64,000 nt of DNA from the NCBI RefSeq assembly GCF_003182195.1, contig NZ_QGTM01000015.1, positions 1 through 64,000 of the forward strand, in the 5' to 3' direction. The notes below the pieces were generated by a model, which saw only the letters and a program-made list of their open reading frames with translations, made no database searches and was not told the origin of the DNA. Below, one piece after another: positions 53,101 to 61,353 of the stretch; position 1 is the stretch's first letter; each line of letters begins with the position of its first letter. A program made the position numbers and the translations under genes. This DNA comes from Halomonas sp. A11-A (GTDB lineage: Bacteria; Pseudomonadota; Gammaproteobacteria; Pseudomonadales; Halomonadaceae).

Positions 53101-53853
53101 ATGAATATCCCTTTCCGGACCCTGCTTGGCGGCCTGCTGGCCACCACCTTCGGCGTTTCCCTGCTGGTCCAGGCCGACGCTCCACAGGGCCAGGCCGAAC
53201 GGCTGGCCGAGCGCCTGGCGGTCAACGGCCAGCCGATGCCGGTGCAGAGCGTCAGCGAGACCCCCGTGGCCGGCTTCTTCGAGGTGCGCCTGGAGACCGG
53301 CGAGCGCTTCTACAGCGACGCCGAGGGGCGCCACTTCCTGGTCGGCGACCTCTACGAGAACGGCGAGCAGGGGCTGGTCAACCTGACCGAGCAGGGCCGC
53401 AACGGCGAGCGCGCCGCGCGCCTGGCCGAGGTGCCGGAGGCCGAGCGGGTGATCTTCCGCGGCGCCGGTGAGAGCCGCGCCGAGCTGGTGGTCTTCACCG
53501 ACACCACCTGCCCCTACTGCCGGCAGCTCCACGAGGAGGTGCCGCGGCTCAACGAGCTGGGCATCGAGGTGCACTACCTGGCCTTCCCGCGCACCGGCAT
53601 GAATGCCCAGGGTGCCCGCATCCTGCAGCAGATCTGGTGCGACGCCAATCCCAGCGAGGCGATGAGCAGCGCCAAGCGGCAGGAGTCGCTTTCCGGGGCC
53701 GCCAACTGCGACAATCCGGTCGAGGCGCAGTATCATCTGGGCCTGGAGCTCGGCGTCCAGGGCACCCCGGCCATCGTGCTGCCCGACGGTCGTCTGGTCC
53801 CCGGCTACGTGCCGGCGGAGCGACTGGCCGCCATGCTCGGCATCGAGGGCTGA
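53101..53853 (+). CDS. dsbC: Thiol:disulfide interchange protein DsbC
   Basis: A 250-residue periplasmic disulfide isomerase, 3 bp after xerD and probably co-transcribed. Signal peptide (FGVSLLVQADA, cut near residue 25), N-terminal dimerisation domain (MPVQSVSETPVAGFFEVRL), then the thioredoxin fold with active-site CPYC (TDTTCPYCRQLHEE, near 137-140) and cis-Pro in GVQGTPAIVLPDG. A second cysteine pair (IWCDAN ... NCDN) is conserved as in E. coli DsbC. Confidence 0.93.
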   Translation: MNIPFRTLLGGLLATTFGVSLLVQADAPQGQAERLAERLAVNGQPMPVQSVSETPVAGFFEVRLETGERFYSDAEGRHFLVGDLYENGEQGLVNLTEQGRNGERAARLAEVPEAERVIFRGAGESRAELVVFTDTTCPYCRQLHEEVPRLNELGIEVHYLAFPRTGMNAQGARILQQIWCDANPSEAMSSAKRQESLSGAANCDNPVEAQYHLGLELGVQGTPAIVLPDGRLVPGYVPAERLAAMLGIEG

Positions 53854-53879
53854 GCCCCGCGATCCATTAAACGACAGAC

Positions 53880-53984
53880 ACCGGCTCGAGCCGGTGCAGC
53901 GGCCTGCCTCGGGGCAGGCCGCATCCGCTGAGACACAGCGTCCGGCCACCTGGCCTGGCCACAGCGCCAGGCCAGGTGGCCGGA
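53880..53984 (+). terminator. Three consecutive strong hairpins between dsbC and hom
   Basis: First, the 16-bp palindrome ACCGGCTCGAGCCGGT (53880-53895). Second, GCGGCCTGCC / GGCAGGCCGC (10-bp stem, TCGG loop, 53899-53922). Third, a perfect 19-bp stem (53941-53959 and 53966-53984, start TCCGGCCACC) with a 6-base loop. There is no T tract. They fill the gap between dsbC and the hom start. Confidence 0.7.
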
Positions 53985-54016
53985 CCACAAAGAATCATCC
54001 GAGCAGGAGCGAGACA

Positions 54017-55333
54017 TTGAAACCGGTGAGAGTAGGAATCTGTGGGCTGGGTACCGTCGGCGGCGGTACCTTCAACGTATTGACGCGCAACGCCGACGAC
54101 ATTGCGCGGCGTGCGGGCCGCCCGATCGTGATCGAGCAGGTGGCCTACCGCACTCCCAACCCCGAGTGCGACCTCACCGGCATCCAGACCACTGCCGACG
54201 TCTTCGAGGTGGCCACCAACCCCGACGTGGATGTGCTGGTGGAGCTGATCGGCGGCTATGACGTGGCCCGGGATCTGGTGCTCACCGCCATCGAGCACGG
54301 CAAGCACGTGGTCACCGCCAACAAGGCGCTGATCGCGGTGCACGGCAACGAGATCTTCGAGGCCGCCCATCGCAAGGGCGTGATCGTGGCCTTCGAGGCC
54401 GCCGTGGCCGGTGGCATCCCGGTGATCAAGTCGCTGCGCGAGGGCCTCGGCGCCAACCGCATCGAGTGGGTGGCCGGCATCATCAACGGCACCGGCAACT
54501 ACATCCTCACCCATATGCGCGACGAGGGCCGTGCCTTCGAGGACGTGTTGGCCGAGGCCCAGGCGCTGGGCTACGCGGAGGCCGACCCCACCTTCGACGT
54601 CGAGGGCATCGACGCTGCCCACAAGCTGACCATCCTCGCCTCCATCGCCTATGGCGTGCCCTTGCAGTTCGAGAAGGCCTTCACCGAGGGCATCTCCCGG
54701 GTCACCGCCGAGGACGTGGAGCAGGCCGACAACCTGGGCTACGTGATCAAGCACCTGGGCATCTCCAAGCGCACCGACCAGGGCCTGGAGCTGCGCGTGC
54801 ACCCGACGCTGATCCCCAAGGAGCGGCTGCTGGCCAATGTGCACGGCGTCAAGAATGCCATCGCCGTGATGGGCGATGCCGTGGGCCCGACCCTCTACTA
54901 CGGCGCCGGCGCCGGTGCCGAGCCCACCGCCTCCTCGGTGGTGGCCGACATCCTCGACGTGGCCCGCGATATCGCCACCGATCACCACTACCGGGTGCCC
55001 TACCTGGCCTTCAGCGGCATCAGCGAGGACGTCAGCCAGCTGCCGATCATGCCCATGGAGGAGATCATCTCCGCCTACTACCTGCGGCTGCTGGCGGTGG
55101 ACCGCCCCGGCGTGCTGGCCCGGGTGGCCACCATCCTCGCCGAGCAGGGCATCTCCATCGAGGCGCTGATCCAGAAGGAGGCCACCGAGGGTGAGCTGGT
55201 GCCGATCATCCTGATGACCCACCGCACGGTCGAGAAGCAGATGAACGAGGCGATCCGCCAGATCGAGGCCATGGCCGATATCGCCGGACCGGTGACCCGG
55301 ATCCGCGTGGAATCACTGGACGAGCAGGAATAA
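54017..55333 (+). CDS. hom: Homoserine dehydrogenase
   Basis: A 438-residue NAD(P)-dependent enzyme of threonine/methionine synthesis. TTG 54017 with AGGAG (54004-54008) is preferred; it begins right at the family start KPVRVGICGLGTVGGGT with the GxGxxG motif near 8-15. NKALIAVHG (Lys near 105), GGIPVIKSLREGLG and GINGTGNYIL-like stretches form the catalytic domain. A C-terminal ACT domain (VDRPGVLARVATILAEQG, near 357) allows threonine feedback. It is followed by thrC after 3 bp. Confidence 0.95.
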   Translation: MKPVRVGICGLGTVGGGTFNVLTRNADDIARRAGRPIVIEQVAYRTPNPECDLTGIQTTADVFEVATNPDVDVLVELIGGYDVARDLVLTAIEHGKHVVTANKALIAVHGNEIFEAAHRKGVIVAFEAAVAGGIPVIKSLREGLGANRIEWVAGIINGTGNYILTHMRDEGRAFEDVLAEAQALGYAEADPTFDVEGIDAAHKLTILASIAYGVPLQFEKAFTEGISRVTAEDVEQADNLGYVIKHLGISKRTDQGLELRVHPTLIPKERLLANVHGVKNAIAVMGDAVGPTLYYGAGAGAEPTASSVVADILDVARDIATDHHYRVPYLAFSGISEDVSQLPIMPMEEIISAYYLRLLAVDRPGVLARVATILAEQGISIEALIQKEATEGELVPIILMTHRTVEKQMNEAIRQIEAMADIAGPVTRIRVESLDEQE

Positions 55334-55336
55334 CTC

Positions 55337-56725
55337 ATGCGCTACATCAGCACCCGCGGGCAGGCGCCCGCGCTCTCTTTCGAGGAGGTCGTGCTCACCG
55401 GCATGGCCAGCGACGGCGGCCTCTACGTGCCGGAAACCGTGCCTCAGCTCTCCCACGACGACCTGGCCGCCATGGCGGGCCTGTCGTACGCCGAGATCGC
55501 CTTCCGGGTGATGCAGCCCTACGTCAACGGCGAGATCGATGACGAGACCTTCCGCACCATCGTCACCGAGGCCTATGCCACCTTCAGCCATGACGCCGTG
55601 GTGCCGCTCAACCAGCTCGACGCCAACCACTTCCTGCTCGAGCTCTTCCACGGCCCGACCCTGGCCTTCAAGGACGTGGCCCTGCAGCTGCTCGGTCGCC
55701 TGCTCGACCACTTCCTGAAGAAGCGCGGCGAGCGTGCGGTGATCATGGGCGCCACCTCCGGCGATACCGGCTCCGCGGCCATCGAGGGCTGCCGCCACTG
55801 CGACAACCTCGATATCTTCATCCTCCACCCCTACCAGCGGGTTTCGGAGGTGCAGCGCCGCCAGATGACCTCGGTGCTGGCCGACAATGTCTTCAACGTC
55901 GCCATCGAGGGCAACTTCGACGACGCCCAGGCCATGGTCAAGGCGAGCTTCGCCGACCAGTCCTTCCTGAACGGCACCCGGCTGGTGGCGGTGAACTCCA
56001 TCAACTGGGCGCGCATCATGGCCCAGATCGTCTACTACGTGGCCTCCGCGGTGGCGCTGGGCGCGCCGCACCGCAAGGTGAGCTTCTGCGTCCCCTCGGC
56101 CAACTTCGGCAATGTCTTCGCCGGCTACATGGCCTACCGCATGGGCCTGCCGGTGGAGCGCTTCGTGATCGCCACCAACGCCAACGACATCCTGCACCGC
56201 ACCCTGGCCGCCAACGACTTCTCCAAGCAGGAGCTCAAGGCGACCCTGGCGCCCTCCATGGACATCGTGGTGTCGTCCAACTTCGAGCGCCTGCTGTTCG
56301 AGGCCTACGGTCGCGACGGCGCTGCGGTGGCCGACCTCCTGGAGCGCTTCCAGGTCGAGCCGACCGCCCTGGCGGACGCGCCCCTGTCCCGGCTGCGAGA
56401 GAAGTTCGCCAGCCATAGCGTGGATGATGCCACCATCCTCGAGGTGATCCGCGAGGCGCACCACCGCACCCAGGAGATCCTCGACCCGCACACCGCCACC
56501 GGCTACCGCGCCGCCGAGCGCGAGCGGGGCGATGCGACCGTGCCGATGATCACCCTGGCGACCGCCCACCCAGCTAAGTTCGCCGAAGCGGTGGTCAAGG
56601 CGGGCTTCCCGGGCGTGCCGCTGCCGCCGCACATGGACGACCTGCTGGAGCGCGAGGAGCGCTACACCGTGCTGCCGGCCGAGCTCTCTGCGGTGCAGCA
56701 GTTCGTGGTCGACAACCGCCGCTAG
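55337..56725 (+). CDS. thrC: Threonine synthase
   Basis: A 462-residue PLP enzyme making threonine from O-phosphohomoserine. N-terminal MRYISTRGQAPALSFEE; the PLP lysine is in GPTLAFKDVALQLLG near 113; GATSGDTGSAAIEG binds phosphate. Longer group 2 type, as usual for proteobacteria. It is coupled with hom upstream, and its stop overlaps an alternative recJ start. Confidence 0.95.
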   Translation: MRYISTRGQAPALSFEEVVLTGMASDGGLYVPETVPQLSHDDLAAMAGLSYAEIAFRVMQPYVNGEIDDETFRTIVTEAYATFSHDAVVPLNQLDANHFLLELFHGPTLAFKDVALQLLGRLLDHFLKKRGERAVIMGATSGDTGSAAIEGCRHCDNLDIFILHPYQRVSEVQRRQMTSVLADNVFNVAIEGNFDDAQAMVKASFADQSFLNGTRLVAVNSINWARIMAQIVYYVASAVALGAPHRKVSFCVPSANFGNVFAGYMAYRMGLPVERFVIATNANDILHRTLAANDFSKQELKATLAPSMDIVVSSNFERLLFEAYGRDGAAVADLLERFQVEPTALADAPLSRLREKFASHSVDDATILEVIREAHHRTQEILDPHTATGYRAAERERGDATVPMITLATAHPAKFAEAVVKAGFPGVPLPPHMDDLLEREERYTVLPAELSAVQQFVVDNRR

Positions 56726-56736
56726 TGGAGGGCGGT

Positions 56737-58539
56737 GTGAACGCCGCAAGCGATCCCATCGATCTTAACCAGCGCCTGAGGCCGCGCATCCTGCCGCGGC
56801 CCCGGGACGCTGCCCTCTACGCCCGCGCCCAGCGCGAGGGACTCTCCGAGCTCCAGGCGCGGATCCTCGCCGGGCGCCTGGCGGGCTTTACGGGCGAGCT
56901 CTCGCCGCTGATCTCGCCCAGCCTGCGCCACCTGGCCCACCCCGAGAAGCTGGTGGATGCCCGCCGTGCCGCCGAGCGCATCGCCCAGGCGGTGGTCGAC
57001 GGTGAGCATATCGGCATCCTCACCGACTACGACGTGGACGGCATCACCTCCCACGTGGTGATCCGCCGAACCCTGCACGAGCTGTTCGGCGTGCCGGAGG
57101 CGAAGCTGCATAGCCTGATCGGCCATCGCATCCATGACGGCTACGGCATCAGCCTGCCCCTGGTGGAGCGCACCCTTGCCCTCTCGCCCCGCCCTAGCCT
57201 GGTGATCACCGCCGACTGCGGCAGTAGTGATGAGCCGCGCATTGCGCGCCTCGCCGCGGCGGGCATCGACGTGGTGGTCAGCGACCACCACGCTCTGCCG
57301 GTGGAGGGGCCACCGCCCTCGGCCCACGCCGTGGTGAACCCCACCCGGGAGGACTGCGCTTACCCCGACCCTACCATCGCCGGCTGCATGGTGGCCTGGC
57401 TTACGATGTCGCTGGCCCGCGGCGTGCTGGTCGAGTGGGGCGTGCTGCCCGAGGCCACCCCCAAGCTCTCGCCCTGGCTCTCCTACGTGGCGCTGGGCAC
57501 CGTGGCGGACTGCGTCTCCCTGGGCGGCAGCCCCGCCAATCGCGCCGTGGTGACCCACGGGCTGGCCCTGATCAACCGCATGGAGGCCGCCTGCTGGCGG
57601 GCCATGGCCGAGCGCCTGGGTGCCGACAGCGTGCCCTTCGACGCCGAGACCCTGGGCTTCCAGATGGGGCCGCGGATCAACGCCCGCTCGCGGCTCGACG
57701 ACCCCTATGCGGCGCTGCACTTTATGCTCGCGGCGGATGACGCCACGGCGGCGCGGCACCTGGAGACGCTGGACCAGGACAACCAGTCGCGCAAGGCGAT
57801 CGAGGCCGACATGGCCGAGGAGGCGAGGGCGCTGGCGCTGCCGGCGCTGGCCGCCGACGAGCCCGCCGTGGTGGTCTTTCTGGAGAGCGGCCACCCCGGC
57901 GTGCAGGGCATCGTGGCGTCCCGCCTGGTGCAGGCCTTCGGTCGCCCGGCGCTGGTGCTGACCCCGGCGGCGGCCCCCGGCATGCTCACCGGCTCCGGGC
58001 GCTCCATCGAGGGGTTGCACCTGCGCGATGCCCTGCAGCGCACCTTCGAGCTGGCTCCGGAGGCGCTGCCCCGCTTCGGTGGCCACCGCGGCGCCGCCGG
58101 CGTCGGCGTGCCGGTGGACCGGCTCGAGGCCTTCAGGGCGGCCTTCCTGCAGGCGGTGGGCGAGCAGCTGGGCGGCGCGGCGCTCTACCCGAAGATCCTC
58201 ACCGACGGCGAGCTGGGGGCGGATCAGCTGAGCCTGGCGACCCTGGACGAGCTGCAGGCGCTGGGCCCCTATGGCCGCGAGTTCGAGGCGCCGCTCTTCC
58301 AGGGTGACTTCGTGGTGGAGGCGCTGCGGCCGGTGGGGGCCGACGGCACCCATCTGATGCTGGAGCTCTCCTCCGGGCCGGCCAGCCTCAAGGCGATCTG
58401 GTTCCGGGCCCTGACGCCCGGGGAGATGCCGGCCTTCGGCGTCGGCGACCGGCTGCGCTGCGCCTTCAAGCTCAACCGCAACCGTTGGCGGGGGCGCGAG
58501 AGCCTCCAGCTGATGGTCGAACACGCCGAGGCACTCTAG
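56737..58539 (+). CDS. recJ: Single-stranded-DNA-specific exonuclease RecJ
   Basis: A 600-residue 5'-3' exonuclease. GTG 56737 behind GGAGG (56727-56731) is preferred; GTG 56725, overlapping the thrC stop, is an alternative. DHH-family motifs: LTDYDVDGITSH near 93, ADCGSSD near 157, VVVSDHHALP near 178-187, GTVAD near 253. The C-terminal DHHA1 (SGRSIEGLHLRDAL, RFGGHRGAAG) and OB-fold (LQGDF-like) parts are complete. Confidence 0.92.
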   Translation: MNAASDPIDLNQRLRPRILPRPRDAALYARAQREGLSELQARILAGRLAGFTGELSPLISPSLRHLAHPEKLVDARRAAERIAQAVVDGEHIGILTDYDVDGITSHVVIRRTLHELFGVPEAKLHSLIGHRIHDGYGISLPLVERTLALSPRPSLVITADCGSSDEPRIARLAAAGIDVVVSDHHALPVEGPPPSAHAVVNPTREDCAYPDPTIAGCMVAWLTMSLARGVLVEWGVLPEATPKLSPWLSYVALGTVADCVSLGGSPANRAVVTHGLALINRMEAACWRAMAERLGADSVPFDAETLGFQMGPRINARSRLDDPYAALHFMLAADDATAARHLETLDQDNQSRKAIEADMAEEARALALPALAADEPAVVVFLESGHPGVQGIVASRLVQAFGRPALVLTPAAAPGMLTGSGRSIEGLHLRDALQRTFELAPEALPRFGGHRGAAGVGVPVDRLEAFRAAFLQAVGEQLGGAALYPKILTDGELGADQLSLATLDELQALGPYGREFEAPLFQGDFVVEALRPVGADGTHLMLELSSGPASLKAIWFRALTPGEMPAFGVGDRLRCAFKLNRNRWRGRESLQLMVEHAEAL

Positions 58540-59157
58540 ATGGATCCCCAGGAACTGCCCACCGACCCCCACCGCCTCCACGAGGATGTGATGGCGATGC
58601 TGGTCGGGACCCTCTTCGTGGCGCTTGGCGTCACCTTCTATACCCAGGCCACGCTGCTTACCGGCAGCACCGCCGGCCTGGCCTTCCTGCTGCAGTACGC
58701 CAGCGGCTGGTCCTTCGGGGTCTGGTTCTTCCTGATTAACCTGCCGTTCTACTGGCTGGCCATTCGCCGCATGGGGTGGTCCTTTACCCTGCGCACCTTC
58801 GCCGCCATCGGCCTGGTGTCGCTCTTCTCCGAGCTGACCGGGCGCTGGATCGTGATCGAGGCGGTGGCACCGCTCTACGCCTCGCTGATGGGGGGCTGCC
58901 TGATCGGGCTGGGCATGCTGGTGCTGTTTCGCCATCGCGCCAGCCTCGGCGGGGTCAATATTCTGGTGCTCTACCTGCAGGACCGCCACGGCTGGCGCGC
59001 CGGCTATGTGCAGCTTGCCATCGACGGCGCCATCATGCTGCTGGCCCTCGCTCTGCTGCCCCTGGAGCGGGTCGGTCTGTCGGTGCTGGGCGCCGTGGCC
59101 CTCAACCTGATCATCGCGCTCAACCACAAGCCCGGGCGCTACATGGGGGTCAGCTGA
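58540..59157 (+). CDS. YitT-family membrane protein (DUF161)
   Basis: A 205-residue protein directly after recJ (no gap). Five hydrophobic helices between residues 17 and 195 with the family segments TFYTQATLLTGSTAGLAFLL and FRHRASLGGVNILVLYLQ; the short form lacks the C-terminal DUF2179 domain found in longer YitT proteins. Transport function proposed for the family, not established. Confidence 0.78.
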   Translation: MDPQELPTDPHRLHEDVMAMLVGTLFVALGVTFYTQATLLTGSTAGLAFLLQYASGWSFGVWFFLINLPFYWLAIRRMGWSFTLRTFAAIGLVSLFSELTGRWIVIEAVAPLYASLMGGCLIGLGMLVLFRHRASLGGVNILVLYLQDRHGWRAGYVQLAIDGAIMLLALALLPLERVGLSVLGAVALNLIIALNHKPGRYMGVS

Positions 59158-59160
59158 GAC

Positions 59161-59754
59161 TCAGCATTCTGGTCGATCATCTTCAGGGACCCTGACGCGC
59201 CCCATATTGTTGACGATGATCTTGCGGCCATCGCCGTGGCGACCGCAGACGGTGAAGGTGCCGTTGTGGCCGCGGCTCCAGCCGGTGGATTGGTAGCGCA
59301 CCGGGTAGTCGCGGTTAAAGGTGATGGTCGGCCCGCGGCTGGGCTCGAGTACCCGAAGCACCTCGACGTCGGCCAGGTTGCCGGCGGTGGCGTGGCCGTC
59401 GAGGATGGCGATGGGCAGCGTCCAGTCATGCTTCTCGCAGTGGGTGGCCTCCGGGCCGGTGACCGGGCAGAGAGCGATCACCTGGCGTCGGGTGACCGCG
59501 GTATTGCGGGCCAGCGCCAGGGCGGTCTTGATGCGCATCACCTCGGCGGCCACCTCGTTGCGGGCGGTGAACTGCTGGTAGCGAGGAATCGCCGCGGTGA
59601 ACAGAATGAGCAGCACGGCGATGGCCACGATCAGCTCGATCAGCGTCAGGCCGTGCTGGTGGAGAGCGGGCCAGGACGGCGCTGAGCGCCCTGCCTGGTG
59701 GCCGCTGGCATCGACAGGGTGGCAGACGATGTGGCGAGGCGTGATGGGGCGCAT
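59161..59754 (-). CDS. GspH/FimT-type pseudopilin
   Basis: A 197-residue minor pilin-like protein. The prepilin site is QHG cut before LTLIELIVAIAVLLILF (G35, mature Glu5), but the leader of 35 residues is longer than normal, so the real start may be an internal GTG. The globular domain has TGPEATHCEKHDWTLP and the late CGRHGDG cysteines. It is 3 bp from the convergent YitT-like gene. Type IV pilus or type II secretion minor subunit; no pilus genes are adjacent. Confidence 0.75.
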   Translation of the reverse strand: MRPITPRHIVCHPVDASGHQAGRSAPSWPALHQHGLTLIELIVAIAVLLILFTAAIPRYQQFTARNEVAAEVMRIKTALALARNTAVTRRQVIALCPVTGPEATHCEKHDWTLPIAILDGHATAGNLADVEVLRVLEPSRGPTITFNRDYPVRYQSTGWSRGHNGTFTVCGRHGDGRKIIVNNMGRVRVPEDDRPEC

Positions 59755-59843
59755 GTGGCCCTCCCGGAGTGGACTCCCTGACCCGTGGGTGGTCCCTTCA
59801 CCCTAGCCAAGCGACGCGATCTCCCTGTCAGACAAAACGGACA

Positions 59844-60941
59844 ATGACTGTGAGCGAATTCCTGATTGTGGGGGGCGGGGTCATCGGCATGATGACCACG
59901 CTGCAGCTGGCCGATGCGGGCCACTCGGTGACCCTGGTCGAGCGCCGGCGCTGCGGCCAGGAGGCCTCCTGGGCGGGGGGCGGCATCGTCTCGCCGCTCT
60001 ACCCCTGGCGCTACGGCCCGGCGGTCTCGCGGCTGTCGCGCTGGTCGGAGGGCTTCTACCCCGAGCTGGCCGAGCGCCTGCGGGAGGAGAGCGGCATCGA
60101 CCCGGAGTACCGCCAGAAAGGGTTGCTCTACCTGCGGGTGGAGGACGAGGCGCGCGCCCTTGAGTGGGCCCGGGAGCAGAGCAAGCGGCTCGAGCGCGTC
60201 GATGCCGACTTCCTCTATGCCCGGGAGCCCCAAGCGGCGCCGGGCTTTCAGGAGGCACTGTGGATGCCGACCCTGGGCAGCCTCCGCAACCCGCGGCTGG
60301 TGCGCTCGCTGCGGACGCGGCTGGCGGCGATGCCCCAGGTCACCCTGCGTGAGGAGGTCGAGGTGACGGGGTTCGAGGTGGCCGGCGGTCGGGTGCTGGC
60401 GGTGCAGACGACCCGCGGCGACCTGGCCGGCGGCCAGGTGGTGGTGAGCGGCGGGGCCTGGGCGGCGGGGCTGCTCGAAACGCTGGGCGTTGCCCTGCCG
60501 GTGCGTCCGGTGAAGGGGCAGATGATCCTGTTCAAGGCGCCGCCGGGGCTGGTACAGCGGGTGGTGCTGATGGATGGCCGCTACGTGATTCCCCGCGCCG
60601 ACGGTCGCGTGCTGGCCGGTTCCACCCTGGAGGAGTGCGGCTTCGACAAGTCGACCGACGCCGGGGCCCTGGCATCGCTGTGGGCCAGCGCCACGGCGAT
60701 CATCCCGGCCCTGGCCGACTGCAAGGTGGAGCACCACTGGGCGGGGCTGCGCCCGGGCTCGCCGGACGGGGTGCCCTTCATCGGGGCGGTGCCGGGCCTC
60801 GACAACCTGTACGTCAATGCCGGCCACTACCGCAACGGCCTGGTGCTGGCGCCGGCTTCGACGCGGCTGCTGGTGGATCGGCTGCTGGGTCGCGAGCCGA
60901 TCCTCGATCCGACGCCCTATGCCCTGGAAGGGCGCTGTTAG
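59844..60941 (+). CDS. thiO: Glycine oxidase ThiO
   Basis: A 365-residue FAD amine oxidase that makes iminoglycine for the thiazole ring of thiamine. FAD motif FLIVGGGVIGMMTTLQL (residues 6-22), EASWAGGGIVSPLYPW, and C-terminal GLRPGSPDGVPFIG. ATG 59844 is supported by the family start (weak site). No other thiamine gene is close. Confidence 0.87.
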   Translation: MTVSEFLIVGGGVIGMMTTLQLADAGHSVTLVERRRCGQEASWAGGGIVSPLYPWRYGPAVSRLSRWSEGFYPELAERLREESGIDPEYRQKGLLYLRVEDEARALEWAREQSKRLERVDADFLYAREPQAAPGFQEALWMPTLGSLRNPRLVRSLRTRLAAMPQVTLREEVEVTGFEVAGGRVLAVQTTRGDLAGGQVVVSGGAWAAGLLETLGVALPVRPVKGQMILFKAPPGLVQRVVLMDGRYVIPRADGRVLAGSTLEECGFDKSTDAGALASLWASATAIIPALADCKVEHHWAGLRPGSPDGVPFIGAVPGLDNLYVNAGHYRNGLVLAPASTRLLVDRLLGREPILDPTPYALEGRC

Positions 60942-60970
60942 AAGGCGCTGGCCGACTTTTCAGGCAGAGC

Positions 60971-61252
60971 CTACTCCCGGTCGTCCGGGGCTTGCTCTTT
61001 CTGCTCCTGGAGGTAGCGGTTGAGGTGGGCGCTGGAGCAGAACCACTCGCCCTGGTCGCGCAGGGCGTCGCTCTCGGGGACGTGCACCTTGCACCAGCTG
61101 CAGCGCACCATCTGGCCGCCCTCCGGGCGGGCGTCGTCGTGTTCCAACAGCTCCTCGCGGTTGAGCTTCCACTCCCGGTACATGCGGTAGAGCTTGAGGC
61201 CGGCGAAGAACAGCACGGCGAAGATGATCAGGCGGATGATCAAGAGGTTCAT
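60971..61252 (-). CDS. PP0621-like small membrane-anchored protein
   Basis: A 93-residue protein with one N-terminal membrane helix (NLLIIRLIIFAVLFFAGLKL) and a C-terminal zinc-type pattern: CSWC near 52 and WFCSSAHL near 71. ATG 61252 has GGAG on the minus strand; an in-frame longer reading adds an implausible basic tail. It matches small PP0621-family proteins widespread in Pseudomonas and Halomonas; role unknown. It converges with thiO. Confidence 0.75.
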   Translation of the reverse strand: MNLLIIRLIIFAVLFFAGLKLYRMYREWKLNREELLEHDDARPEGGQMVRCSWCKVHVPESDALRDQGEWFCSSAHLNRYLQEQKEQAPDDRE

Positions 61253-61353
61253 TCCGTAGGAGACTCCCAGATGGGGGCGGGACGGCTTTGCCAGTCGGCG
61301 GCCCTTGCGGGACAATGGGTGTATTCGTCGATTCTCGAGAGATTTCCAAGCCC

